A stretch of 64,000 nucleotides of DNA from Marinobacter aromaticivorans (lineage in GTDB: Bacteria > Pseudomonadota > Gammaproteobacteria > Pseudomonadales > Oleiphilaceae): positions 81,651-145,650 of the forward strand of contig NZ_NIHD01000010.1 in NCBI RefSeq assembly GCF_002806975.1. The letters run 5' to 3'. The notes beneath the pieces were generated by a model. That model was not told the origin of the DNA and did no database searches. It saw only the letters and a program-made list of their open reading frames with translations. This document shows positions 18,610-27,910 of this stretch, piece after piece. How positions within the stretch are numbered: the first letter of the stretch is position 1; the number at the start of each line of letters is the position of its first letter. Both the position numbers and the translations under genes were made by a program.

Positions 18610-20994
18610 TTATTTCGCAGCGCGCGCTTTGGCAATCATCTGATCCGGCCGCAGCAGGAAGCGTGCGAGCGCCGGCAGCAGCCAGATTGCTCCGACCATG
18701 TTCCAGAGGAACATGAAGAACAGCAGGAAACCCATATCAGCCTGGAACTTGATTGGCGAGAATATCCAGGTCACCACACCAAGCCCGAGCGTCACGCCGG
18801 TAAACATGACGGCCTTACCGGTGGATCGCAGGGTTTCAAAGTAGGCATCCTGCAGTGTCTTGCCCTCCAGCAGATATTTTTCCAGCTTGCTGTAGATGTA
18901 GATGCCGTAGTCCACACCAATACCCACTCCAAGCGCAATAACCGGCAGAGTAGCCACCTTGATACCGATGCCGGACACAGCCATGATCGCCTCGCAGAGA
19001 ATCGAGGTCAGCCCCAGAGGAATCACGATACACAGCACGGCCCGAACGGAACGGAAGGTCACAAAGCAAAGCAGACTCACCACACTGTATACCAGGATAA
19101 GCATCATATCCTTGGCATTCGCAATAACCTCATTGGTCGCCGCCTCAACGCCAGCGTTACCGGCCGCAAGCAGGAAAGTGTGCTCGTCGTTGCTGTTTGC
19201 TTCGGCAAAGGCCTCAACCCGCTCCACCACGGTTTCCAGGGTTTCTGCCTTGTGGTCTTCCAGGAATACCAGCACCGGAGTCAGGCTGCAGTTGGTATTG
19301 ATCAGCCCCGATGGTGCCTCGCGGATAGACGCGTTGATGATGGTCTGGTTGCGGGAAATCTCATACCACTTCCAGTTACCTTCGTTAAGGGCCTTGGTTA
19401 CAATCTTGGAGACATCGGCAAGTGATGCTGACGACTGAACCCCCGGGGTGTTCTGAAGCTCCCATTGCAGGGAATCCATAGCCCGCAGCACATTATACTG
19501 GGTACATTGCTCTTCCGGGGTTTTCACCATCACAACCAGCACGTCGGCACTGGTGGAATAGTTATTAATGATATAGGCGTTATCACGGTTATAGCGCGAA
19601 TCAGCACGAAGCTCCGGCGCACCCTGATCGAGATCCCCTACCTTGAGCCCCTGCTTGTAGTAAAGCCCGAGGCCAAGACCGACCACGGCAATCAGCAATG
19701 AAATTGGTGCAACACCCGGGTGCGAGAGGTAAGACATGACACGCCATTTGCGATCCTGCTTTTCACCCTGCTTCTGCACATGCCGAACACCCCGCCTGGA
19801 AATGCCAAGGTAGGACATTATCAGCACATGGAGCACAAGATTCGTAATGATAACGAAAGCAACACCCAGGCCCGCAGCTATGGCCAGATCACGGATCACA
19901 TCGATCTCGATAAAGAACAGCGTCAGGAAACCAAAAGCGTCGGAAATCAGTGCCAGCATGCCGGGAATGTAGAGTGCGCGGAACGCCAGCCGGGCAGACG
20001 TAATGGCATCAAAACCCCTGGCGGCCTCAACCGCCATGGCATTTACAATCTGTACGCCGTGACTGATGCCGATGGCAAAGACCAGGAAAGGCACCAGCAC
20101 CGAATACGGATCAAGGCCATAGCCCAGCAGTCTGAGTGCACCCAGTTGTAAAAACACCGCAACAATCGATGTGAACACCGGCACCAGCGTGCCTTTGATG
20201 CAACGGGAGTACCAGAAGAGCAGCAGGGTTGTCAGCAGTATCGTAATACCGGCAAACCAGGCAATGGAGCCTATCCCTTCAATCAGGTCGCCAACTTTTT
20301 TGGCAAACCCTACAATATGGATGTCGATATTGGGGTTCTGGGCTTCATATTTGTCCCGGATTTTTTCTTCGAGCTGGCGGGAAAACGTCCCGTAATCCAA
20401 CGGCTCCCCGGTCTCCGGATTCTTTTCGTACAGAGGGGCATACACGATAGTGGACTTGAAGTTGTCGGAGACCAGCCGCCCCACTTCGTTGGAGCGCAGA
20501 ATGTTCTGGCGCAACTGCTCCAGGCTTTCCGGAGAGCCGTCATAGCCGTCAGGTATGACGGTGCCACCCTGAAAACCCTGCTCCGTTACTTCCACCCAGC
20601 GAACATTCGATGTCCACAGTGTTTTCAGGCCTGAGCGATCAACACCGTTAAGGTAGAAAACCTCATCGGTAATCTGCTTGAGTGTCTCCATATACTCTGC
20701 GGAGAAAATATCACCGGTTTTGGTTTCTACGGCGATGCGTACAAAGTTACCGAGGTTTTCCAGATCATCCCGGTGATCCAGCATGTTGACAATGTAGGGA
20801 TGCTCAAGCGGAATCATTCGCTCAAAACTGGCATCCGGCTGAATTTTTATGGCGTTGTAGCCCAAAAACAACGTTAACAACAGAAAGCCGATGAGAATCA
20901 CGGCCCTGTTGTTGAAGATCAGGCGCTCCAGAAAGGGTTCAGCCTTGGGCGTGGTCAGGTAGTGCTCACCCCTGTCATGGTTCGGGTTGGACAT
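18610..20994 (-). CDS. RND superfamily (MMPL/patched-like) exporter
   Basis: 794 residues with the RND plan: one helix near residues 32-50, a large periplasmic loop, a block of about five helices (250-400), a second periplasmic loop, and a second helix block (about 640-790). The half-repeat motif LGVGIGVDYGIYIYSKLEKYL near residue 695 is typical of MMPL-type hydrophobe exporters. It lacks the length of drug-efflux RND pumps and has no membrane-fusion partner. Upstream on the same strand are a YCF48-like and a DUF1329 protein, suggesting a cell-envelope complex moving a hydrophobic compound. Substrate unknown. Confidence 0.88.
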   Translation of the reverse strand: MSNPNHDRGEHYLTTPKAEPFLERLIFNNRAVILIGFLLLTLFLGYNAIKIQPDASFERMIPLEHPYIVNMLDHRDDLENLGNFVRIAVETKTGDIFSAEYMETLKQITDEVFYLNGVDRSGLKTLWTSNVRWVEVTEQGFQGGTVIPDGYDGSPESLEQLRQNILRSNEVGRLVSDNFKSTIVYAPLYEKNPETGEPLDYGTFSRQLEEKIRDKYEAQNPNIDIHIVGFAKKVGDLIEGIGSIAWFAGITILLTTLLLFWYSRCIKGTLVPVFTSIVAVFLQLGALRLLGYGLDPYSVLVPFLVFAIGISHGVQIVNAMAVEAARGFDAITSARLAFRALYIPGMLALISDAFGFLTLFFIEIDVIRDLAIAAGLGVAFVIITNLVLHVLIMSYLGISRRGVRHVQKQGEKQDRKWRVMSYLSHPGVAPISLLIAVVGLGLGLYYKQGLKVGDLDQGAPELRADSRYNRDNAYIINNYSTSADVLVVMVKTPEEQCTQYNVLRAMDSLQWELQNTPGVQSSASLADVSKIVTKALNEGNWKWYEISRNQTIINASIREAPSGLINTNCSLTPVLVFLEDHKAETLETVVERVEAFAEANSNDEHTFLLAAGNAGVEAATNEVIANAKDMMLILVYSVVSLLCFVTFRSVRAVLCIVIPLGLTSILCEAIMAVSGIGIKVATLPVIALGVGIGVDYGIYIYSKLEKYLLEGKTLQDAYFETLRSTGKAVMFTGVTLGLGVVTWIFSPIKFQADMGFLLFFMFLWNMVGAIWLLPALARFLLRPDQMIAKARAAK

Positions 20995-21040
20995 TCAAAA
21001 GCCCCTCTATTATTTTTTCGATTGTTGCCACATCAGGGCG

Positions 21041-22189
21041 TTATTGAAGGTTTTTGCCGCGACCGTCAGTAATTGTCGCGCCACTTTCGCCTACGAGAAG
21101 AAGATTGGTACCGGATACCGGAACGACGCTCATAAGGCCATCACGATCACTGCGAAAATATTCCCGGAACGACTCAGCGCCATTACCACTTACGAGAACC
21201 GTTCCCCCATTGCCCACCAGTATAATGCGCCCGTCATCTGCCACGGTTCCGTCGTTGAGCGTTGCACCGGCACTGTTCGGAACCATACGCCAATGGTTGC
21301 CCAAATCCGTTGAAAACAGCATATTGCCGCGCAGGCCGAAAGCGAGGATCTCGTTAACCTTCCCGGTTCCGATCACACCAAACAAAGACCCCTCGTAAGG
21401 ACTCTCCCGCCGTTCCCAGGTATCCCCGCCATCCACGGAGACGTGGATTTGCCCGGCCTCACCGACCATGGCAAGCGCACCTCCGGTTACGCGGGTGATG
21501 CTGTTAAGGTGGAAGTTCTGGGCATTGTCAATCTTGGGTGCCCAGTCACTCCAGGTATTGCCACCATCCCGGGTTCGAAGAATCATGCCGTAAGCCCCCA
21601 CAACAAATCCGTGCTGGTCATTTTCAAACCACACCCCCAGCAACGGGTTTACAGGGCCTATGTCCAGGTCGGACTGCATGTTTTCCATGGTAAAAAACAG
21701 ATCATCCAGCGCCCATTCCAGGTCGCTCTTTTCCGACTCAGGTGCTTCCTCGATACGCTCTTCCAGCGCGGCGATCTGTTCTTCCTTGCTGGCGATGGCC
21801 AGCTCGGCAGCTTCAGTACCGGTCAGCTGGAGGCTCCAGTTCTCACCCGCATCCTCGGTGTGCAGCACAACCCCACTGTGGCCCACAGCCCAGCCCTGGG
21901 TTTCGGTCCCGAAGTTCACTGCTGTCAGGGTCACGGAGACAGGGACCTTGCCCTGTTCCCAGGATTTCCCGCCGTCATCCGAGTAAATAATGTGCCCCCT
22001 CTCGCCGACTGCGACGATCCTGTCGCCAGCGCGAACTGCGTCATTGAGGAGATTCTCGGGAGCCAGGTCTGTTTGCCGGGCCGGTGTTTCAATGATATCC
22101 GCAAGCGCGAACGCCGCTGGCGCGGACCAAATCATGGAAAGCCCGAGGCAGGCTGCCCCCAGAGTCTTGCACGTCAACCGTATAGCCAT
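21041..22189 (-). CDS. exported YCF48/BNR-repeat protein
   Basis: 382 residues with a signal peptide (about 1-30, ending in ALA) and repeated beta-propeller units with the BNR/YCF48 pattern S-x-D-G-G-x-T/S-W (YSDDGGKSWEQG, RTRDGGNTWSDW, SVDGGDTWERR, STDLGNHWRMV). The family was named for a photosystem II assembly factor, but non-photosynthetic bacteria carry it next to RND exporters, as here, 46 bp before the exporter gene. A helical insertion (about 125-165, EEQIAALEERIEEAPESE) interrupts the propeller. Likely periplasmic partner of the exporter, by inference. Confidence 0.85.
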   Translation of the reverse strand: MAIRLTCKTLGAACLGLSMIWSAPAAFALADIIETPARQTDLAPENLLNDAVRAGDRIVAVGERGHIIYSDDGGKSWEQGKVPVSVTLTAVNFGTETQGWAVGHSGVVLHTEDAGENWSLQLTGTEAAELAIASKEEQIAALEERIEEAPESEKSDLEWALDDLFFTMENMQSDLDIGPVNPLLGVWFENDQHGFVVGAYGMILRTRDGGNTWSDWAPKIDNAQNFHLNSITRVTGGALAMVGEAGQIHVSVDGGDTWERRESPYEGSLFGVIGTGKVNEILAFGLRGNMLFSTDLGNHWRMVPNSAGATLNDGTVADDGRIILVGNGGTVLVSGNGAESFREYFRSDRDGLMSVVPVSGTNLLLVGESGATITDGRGKNLQ

Positions 22190-22317
22190 TCAGATTGCCT
22201 ATTGTGTTATTTTAACTGTCTGTTTCTGGCCGGCAGCGCCGGCAATACTGATGTACCAGCACGCTTACCCACGCTTGCGTGCAGCCGGGTAAGCTCACGT
22301 CGGAAGGAATGCCCGCC

Positions 22318-23706
22318 TTAGCGAACACTTCGGCGGCGCAGTGAGGCTGGAGAAAAATAGCGCTTGTTCGGAACATCCTCTGTGAAGACCCGGGTATTGG
22401 GTTCTTCTGTGTCCAGGCCGAGCACGTGATAACGGCGGGCCTGCAGATCATGATAAACGTCCAGCACCGTCCACACACCTGGAAGTTCATAATAATTTTT
22501 GGCGATACCCATGGTTACGCGCCAAAGCTCGCCACGACCGTCATACTGGTCCAGCAGAACGGTGTTCCAGCTATCGGCGTCCACATAGAAACGGCGTTTG
22601 TGATAGATGTGTCGCGCCCCCTCCTTGAGATTTGCCTCAACCACATGAACGCGATGAAGTTCCCAGCGGGTAAGATCCGGATTCAGATGGGAAATCCCGA
22701 GTATCTCGGAATAAGGTGTGCCCTTTTCACCAATCCGGTAGTTATTGTAAGGAATATATACTTCTCTCATGCCCTCATACGACCAGTTATAACGGTCCAG
22801 GGCGCCATTGAAAATGTCTGTGTCGTCTGCTGTACGCAGGTTATCGGCTGCTGCAATGGGAGAGTCGTAACCAAGGTTTGGAGCCCTGCGAACGCGGCGC
22901 TGGCCGGCGTTATAACCCCAACCATTCCGGGGGTTGATAATCTGGTTCAGGGTTTCATGAACCAGGATTGCGCCGCCGGCGAGGCGGGGTGGAGACTGGG
23001 TAAACGAGAGGTAGTAGAAAATGATGTTATCGAGCTCATCCTCTCCGCCTTCCGGATTGTAAAAGTTGAAAAAGACTTCCTGTTGTGAAGTAACCAGCGA
23101 ATAATCGCCATTGGCCTGTACTGCAACTTCACTGGAACGACGGGTGCCTGAAACCCCGCGCCAGCGGGTCAGGTGGTTCCAGATAACCTGCCAGGCTTTC
23201 TGTTCGTTATCGCCATGAAGAATCGGGAAGGGATAGCCACCGAAAGCGCCTTTCAGGCCCTCCCCGTCGCCCACAATCTCCGCATTCACGGCGTTTTTAC
23301 GAACATTCTCGGCTACCCAGTCAGGTACGGCGTGGGTGCGGCGGGATTTATAAACCGGCACGCGAAAGCTGGCAGGATAAGTCTCCAGCATTGCGAGCAC
23401 GCCATCGGAAAGATGCTCCGAATACTGGTCCTTGTTAGCCGCACTGATGGTGAACAGAACTTCGTCTGCCGGGAAGGGATCAATATGATGCTGCCCCGCG
23501 CCCTTATAACCGGCGGGAGGCTCAGTCAGACCTCCGGTCCATTCCGGAATTGTTCCGGCTTCATTGCCGGCCTTCGGCGAGCCAAACGGTGTGAGATCCT
23601 GGCCGAGGCGTGACGCTTCACCCGAAGAAACCGCAGCCCAGGAAAAGGAAGATGCTACCGAGAGGGCAAGCAGACCCCCGAGTATCGCACTCTTTTTGTA
23701 GTTCAT
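22318..23706 (-). CDS. exported DUF1329 protein
   Basis: About 462 residues with a signal peptide (AILGGLLALSVASSFSWA) and the DUF1329 family body, including the N-terminal GQDLTPFGSPKAGNEAGTIP motif. DUF1329 proteins have a LolB-like fold suited to lipids or hydrophobic ligands and often occur with DUF1302 outer-membrane proteins; no DUF1302 gene is visible nearby. ATG 23706 starts directly at the signal peptide; the annotated frame extends 10 codons upstream. It leads the DUF1329-YCF48-RND operon. Confidence 0.88.
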   Translation of the reverse strand: MNYKKSAILGGLLALSVASSFSWAAVSSGEASRLGQDLTPFGSPKAGNEAGTIPEWTGGLTEPPAGYKGAGQHHIDPFPADEVLFTISAANKDQYSEHLSDGVLAMLETYPASFRVPVYKSRRTHAVPDWVAENVRKNAVNAEIVGDGEGLKGAFGGYPFPILHGDNEQKAWQVIWNHLTRWRGVSGTRRSSEVAVQANGDYSLVTSQQEVFFNFYNPEGGEDELDNIIFYYLSFTQSPPRLAGGAILVHETLNQIINPRNGWGYNAGQRRVRRAPNLGYDSPIAAADNLRTADDTDIFNGALDRYNWSYEGMREVYIPYNNYRIGEKGTPYSEILGISHLNPDLTRWELHRVHVVEANLKEGARHIYHKRRFYVDADSWNTVLLDQYDGRGELWRVTMGIAKNYYELPGVWTVLDVYHDLQARRYHVLGLDTEEPNTRVFTEDVPNKRYFSPASLRRRSVR

Positions 23707-23833
23707 TGTATAACCCTGAATTCGACTGGAAGCCAATAAGAGGCTTTTTTATTGTTACCTGATGGAAAGGCAGGCTTTCGAAGAGGTTAACCGATCTGTC
23801 AAGGTTGTCTATCGACCGAAAGTGCGATTTTGT

Positions 23834-23870
23834 ATCCGGCTGTAATCCCGAATCCGGAACACAGCCGGAT
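23834..23870. terminator. hairpin downstream of pepN
   Basis: A perfect 10-bp inverted repeat (ATCCGGCTGT / ACAGCCGGAT) lies just after the pepN stop and before the DUF1329 promoter region. No T-run follows, so its efficiency as a terminator is uncertain. Confidence 0.5.
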
Positions 23871-23882
23871 ACGCCGCTCGCA

Positions 23883-26531
23883 TCAGGCTTCGAGGCTCTT
23901 GTGGACCACTTCATACACATCGGCCGACAGCCCGGCCTTGTCCCGGATACGCTTCAGAGCCGAGTGCATCATTGCGCTGTATGCCGGGGCGAATTTTTGC
24001 CAGCGTGTCAGAGGAGTTACCAGGCGCGCTGCAATTTGCGGATTGCTGTCATCCAACCGGCAAACCTGATCCGCCAGGAACTCATAACCCGATCCGTCCG
24101 GGTTGTGAAAAGCTGCCAGATTCTGGCCGGCGAATACGCCAATGACAGAACGTATTTTATTGGGGTTCTTCCAGTCAAAGGCGGGATGATCCAGCAACGC
24201 CTTAATCTGCGGCAGTTGCCCTGCCCGATCACTGGATGACTGCACCGAAAACCATTGCTCCACTACCTGGGGGTCATCCTGGAAGCGCTCGTAAAAGTCT
24301 GCAAGAGCCCGGCTCCGTTCTGCAGCGTAATCGGAATTGACCAGAGCGCGCAAAGCGCCCATGCGGTCCGTCATGTTATCGGCTTCCTGGAACTGCTGCA
24401 CAGCCAGGTCCCGGCCAGCCTCGTCGTTTATCATCAGCAACCATGCCAGCGCCGTGTTTCTGAGGCTGCGGCGGGCAATTGACTCCGGCGTAATCTCATA
24501 ACCTCCCGCCCCGGTATTCCGGTGATAGCAGGCAATCAGCTCATCCCGCAGTGACGTGGCGATGTGCCTCAGCACCTGGTCGCGAGCGCGGTGAATCGCA
24601 GCGACATCCGGGCTGCTCGCCAGTTCAATAAGATAGGCTTCGGAAGGCAGCTGCAGCATTTTCGCCACCAACGCCTGGTCAAGCACTGAATCACCGAGCA
24701 GGGTCCGGTATGCCTCCACCAGGCGCGGCTCAATCCCGGCATCCTCTGGAGCGCCAACTATCGACTGGATTACATCAACGGCAAGGCGCTGGCCGGCATC
24801 CCAGCGATTGAAGCCATCCGGATCATGGCTCATTAAAAACACCAGCTGCTCGCGACTCCAGGGGTACTCCACCCTCACCGGCGCTGAAAAGTGCCTTAGC
24901 AATGACGGAACCGGCCTCTCAGCCAGCCCGTAAAATTCAAAGGTATGGCTGGCATCGGTCAGCTCGAGAACCCGCTCGGTCGGGGCACTGCCAATGTCAT
25001 CTGCGGCATCAAGCTGAAGAGGCAGGGCGTCTCCCTCTGTGCCCAGCAGGCCCAGAGCAAAAGGAATATGCTGCGGTTTTTTGTTTGTCTGGCCCGGGGT
25101 GTCCGGCACCGACTGTTGAATTGTGAGGCGATAGACCCCCTGCTCCGGGTCATAGTCGTCTGACACTGTGAGCACCGGTGTGCCTGCCTGTTCGTACCAC
25201 AAACGGAACTGCGTGAGATCACGACCCGACGCATCTTCCATGGCTTTCACGAAATCGTCGGTGGTGACTGCCTGGCCATCGTGACGCTCGAAATACAGAT
25301 CACTGCCCTTCCGGAACAGGTCCGGCCCGAGCAGCGTGTGTATCATGCGCACAACTTCTGCACCTTTTTCGTAGATAGTCAGGGTATAGAAGTTGGATAT
25401 TTCCATGTAGGAAGCCGGGCGTACCGGGTGCGCCATGGGGCCGGCGTCTTCAGCAAACTGCGCCGTGCGAAGCAGGGTTGCATCTTCTATCCGCTTTACA
25501 GTGGGCGAGCCCATATCGGCAGAGAAGGTCGAATCCCGGAATACGGTAAACCCTTCTTTAAGGCTCAACTGGAACCAGTCACGGCAGGTTACCCGGTTGC
25601 CGGACCAGTTATGGAAGTACTCGTGGGCAACGATAGCTTCGATGCGCTGGTACGCGAGGTCGGTGGCGGTTTCCTGGCTGGCCAGCACACAGGAGGAGTT
25701 AAAAATGTTCAGGCCCTTATTTTCCATGGCCCCCATATTGAAGTCATCCACCGCAACAATCATGAAGATATCCAGATCGTATTCGCGACCATAGACCTCT
25801 TCATCCCAGCGCATGGAGCGCTTGAGGGAATCCATGGCATGCCCGCACTTTTCGGCATTGCGGGGCTCAACATAGATGCGCAAGTCGATGTCCCGGCCGG
25901 AACAGGTTGTGAAGGTATCCCGCTTTTCCACCAGATCACCCGCCACCAGGGCAAAAAGATAGCTTGGCTTGGGAAACGGGTCTTCCCAGGTCACGAAGTG
26001 GCGACCGTTCTCAAGATCGCCTTGCTCTACAGGATTGCCGTTGGACAGCAATACCGGATAGCTACTCTTGTCCGCCTCAATACGGGTGCGGTAACGGGCC
26101 ATCACATCGGGTCTGTCCGGGAAATAGGTAATGCAGCGAAAGCCTTCTGCTTCGCACTGGGTGCAGAACATGCCGGATGACTTGTACAGGCCCTCAAGCC
26201 GGGTGTTGTTCTGGGGCTCAATCCAGGTGACCACCGCTAATTCGAACTGCTCCGGCACCCCGGCAATCACCAGCTGATCACCCGTGTCTTCGTAGTCACC
26301 GGCAGCAAGTTCTTTACCATCAAGAGCCACGTGCTCAAGTTTCAGGCTGTCGCCATCCAGCGTTAAGGGTGCCGACACCTCGGAAGATTCCGGGTTACGA
26401 CGCACCCGGAGCGTACTGTGCACTCTTGCGCCGTTATCGAAGAGCTCGAATCGAAGATCCATCGTATCCACCAGATGTGCGGGTACTCTGTATTCGCTCA
26501 GATGGATAGTTTTCGGCTGATTGGTACGCAT
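23883..26531 (-). CDS. pepN: aminopeptidase N
   Basis: 882 residues, the usual gammaproteobacterial length. GAMEN exopeptidase motif at 267-271, zinc ligands HEYFH at 303-307 with the downstream glutamate in LKEGFTVFRD; the C-terminal helical domains are complete. It is a cytoplasmic M1 metallopeptidase removing N-terminal residues during peptide turnover. The start MRTNQPKTIHLSEYRVP matches the E. coli-type N-terminus. Confidence 0.96.
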   Translation of the reverse strand: MRTNQPKTIHLSEYRVPAHLVDTMDLRFELFDNGARVHSTLRVRRNPESSEVSAPLTLDGDSLKLEHVALDGKELAAGDYEDTGDQLVIAGVPEQFELAVVTWIEPQNNTRLEGLYKSSGMFCTQCEAEGFRCITYFPDRPDVMARYRTRIEADKSSYPVLLSNGNPVEQGDLENGRHFVTWEDPFPKPSYLFALVAGDLVEKRDTFTTCSGRDIDLRIYVEPRNAEKCGHAMDSLKRSMRWDEEVYGREYDLDIFMIVAVDDFNMGAMENKGLNIFNSSCVLASQETATDLAYQRIEAIVAHEYFHNWSGNRVTCRDWFQLSLKEGFTVFRDSTFSADMGSPTVKRIEDATLLRTAQFAEDAGPMAHPVRPASYMEISNFYTLTIYEKGAEVVRMIHTLLGPDLFRKGSDLYFERHDGQAVTTDDFVKAMEDASGRDLTQFRLWYEQAGTPVLTVSDDYDPEQGVYRLTIQQSVPDTPGQTNKKPQHIPFALGLLGTEGDALPLQLDAADDIGSAPTERVLELTDASHTFEFYGLAERPVPSLLRHFSAPVRVEYPWSREQLVFLMSHDPDGFNRWDAGQRLAVDVIQSIVGAPEDAGIEPRLVEAYRTLLGDSVLDQALVAKMLQLPSEAYLIELASSPDVAAIHRARDQVLRHIATSLRDELIACYHRNTGAGGYEITPESIARRSLRNTALAWLLMINDEAGRDLAVQQFQEADNMTDRMGALRALVNSDYAAERSRALADFYERFQDDPQVVEQWFSVQSSSDRAGQLPQIKALLDHPAFDWKNPNKIRSVIGVFAGQNLAAFHNPDGSGYEFLADQVCRLDDSNPQIAARLVTPLTRWQKFAPAYSAMMHSALKRIRDKAGLSADVYEVVHKSLEA

Positions 26532-26614
26532 TGATTGCCTCCAGGTTTCGCTGCTTCCAGGTGGCCCCGAACGGACCAGCCAGGAATTATCAGAACGGGC
26601 GGGTAGCGGGCGCT

Positions 26615-27454
26615 CTATGCACCCATTACCCGGAAACGGACTTCATAACCGGTAAACTTGCGAATATTGATCACACCGGTGTCGAGAATCAGATACTGGC
26701 CCTTGATGCCTTCAAGAACCCCCTGCACTTCCGGCGTTTTGTCCAGGTTATGGGTTTTGATTTTTTCAGGCCATGTGTGCACGGGGTAACTCAGGCCAAC
26801 GCCCTGCTCGTCCACCTCACGAATGGCGTCCTGGCCGTGTTCTTCCCGTAAAGCGGCAACATCATCCGCAATCAGTGCCAGTATTCTCTGCCGCTCCTGC
26901 TCAAGATCCAGTTCCGGAACATCGCCCTTGAGCATGGCACGCCAGTTTGTGCGGTCCGCTACGTGGGGTTTGCAGGCCACTTCAACCAGACCGGAAAGGT
27001 GACGGGTAGCCACTCTGAACATGGGAATCGCCTCAACCGCACCCTGATCAATCCAGCGGGTCGGTACTTGCGACCCACGGGTAATACCCACCTTCAGGCC
27101 GGATGAGTTGGCGAGATAGACCACGTGCTCAATCATACAGTGGGTTTCACCCCACTCGGGCTCTCGGCAGGTGCCCAGGTGGTAGTGGCACTTTTCAGGA
27201 TTCATAATGCAACTGTCGCAGGCCGCGAGCCTGCGAAAACAGGGATAACAAAAGCCCTGGTTGAAGCTCTTCTTCGTTGTGCGGTCGCAATGAATGCAAC
27301 GAATTACGCCCTCATAATCAAAGCGCAGAAACTCGCCGATAAGCTCATTCAGCGCCACTCGCTCATCGCCTACAGCCAGCTCATAAGATACAGGGTTTTC
27401 GGCATCTGCCGGCATTTTCCGGAGCCGCCCTTTGATGTCTACACGATCGCTCAA
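26615..27454 (-). CDS. DUF2797 zinc-cluster protein
   Basis: 279 residues. The middle holds a dense cysteine/histidine cluster (CIHC at about 53, CYPC, CDSC, CHYHLGTC to about 97) suggesting one or two zinc sites, followed by YLANSSGLKVGITRG, a GIY-YIG-like strand pattern. DUF2797 has no settled function. The start codon overlaps the stop of the DUF1315 gene (ATGA), so the two are translationally coupled, a pairing also seen in other gammaproteobacteria. Confidence 0.85.
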   Translation of the reverse strand: MSDRVDIKGRLRKMPADAENPVSYELAVGDERVALNELIGEFLRFDYEGVIRCIHCDRTTKKSFNQGFCYPCFRRLAACDSCIMNPEKCHYHLGTCREPEWGETHCMIEHVVYLANSSGLKVGITRGSQVPTRWIDQGAVEAIPMFRVATRHLSGLVEVACKPHVADRTNWRAMLKGDVPELDLEQERQRILALIADDVAALREEHGQDAIREVDEQGVGLSYPVHTWPEKIKTHNLDKTPEVQGVLEGIKGQYLILDTGVINIRKFTGYEVRFRVMGA

Positions 27455-27744
27455 GACTTGACCTCAACAAACTGCCCGGGATCAACGTTATTGCTGCCGG
27501 CCTGACCGCGCTGGACGCTGGGGTCACAGGCAGTGCCCGCCTTGCTGCCACGGTCGAGATAACCCACCCGTTCCTGTTCCGGAATGCCGTGCAGGTTCTC
27601 ATAGTAAATAACGGCTTCCAGGCTGATCTCCCGTTGCTGAGCCGTCAGCTTGCGGCCATCCGGCCACTTCCCGAGTTCAATGGAGCGTTTCAGGCTTTGA
27701 TAGACAGCCGGGTCAAGCCGCTTGATAAGTTCTTCGTAGGTCAT
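27451..27744 (-). CDS. DUF1315 protein (YeaC-like)
   Basis: 97 residues. The N-terminal 55 residues (MTYEELIKRLDPAVYQSLKRSIELGKWPDG, split here across the family core) match the YeaC/DUF1315 pattern, followed by a polar, probably disordered tail. An AGGAGG ribosome site precedes the ATG. Function unknown. It is coupled to the DUF2797 gene and divergent from a Fur-type promoter about 45 bp upstream, so it might share iron control, but no good minus-strand promoter overlaps the Fur box. Confidence 0.82.
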   Translation of the reverse strand: MTYEELIKRLDPAVYQSLKRSIELGKWPDGRKLTAQQREISLEAVIYYENLHGIPEQERVGYLDRGSKAGTACDPSVQRGQAGSNNVDPGQFVEVKS

Positions 27745-27788
27745 CCGGTCCTCCTGAAAAAACCTTCATAAAAATGTCGAGGATTCGT

Positions 27789-27819
27789 TTGACAGATGCA
27801 AACGATAATGATTATCATT
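27789..27819 (+). promoter_or_regulatory. Fur-box promoter for a short transcript
   Basis: TTGACA (27789-27794), 17 bp, then TTATCA (27812-27817) forms a sigma70-type promoter on the plus strand. A near-consensus Fur box, GATAATGATTATCATT (27804-27819), covers the spacer and -10 element, so iron-loaded Fur would block it. No protein-coding gene follows on this strand. Confidence 0.75.
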
Positions 27820-27823
27820 GCCC

Positions 27824-27910
27824 CACCAAATGACGACGGTCGTATCATTTGGTCTCTCTCATCAGGAGCAACTCGCTTCTTTAACGCCCCACTTCTGGTG
27901 GGGTTTTTTT
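27824..27910 (+). ncRNA. candidate Fur-regulated small RNA (RyhB/PrrF-like by architecture)
   Basis: Predicted transcript of about 85 nt from the Fur-box promoter. It folds as a 5' stem-loop (CCAAATGA 27826-27833 with TCATTTGG 27845-27852), then an unpaired CU-rich stretch (27853-27886, containing CTCTCTCATCAGG), then an intrinsic terminator (CCCCAC 27887-27892 / GTGGGG 27898-27903 plus seven T). This is the layout of iron-starvation sRNAs that repress iron-using proteins. The terminator overlaps the 3' end of the convergent rhomboid gene. It is inferred from signals only; no family match could be tested. Confidence 0.62.
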
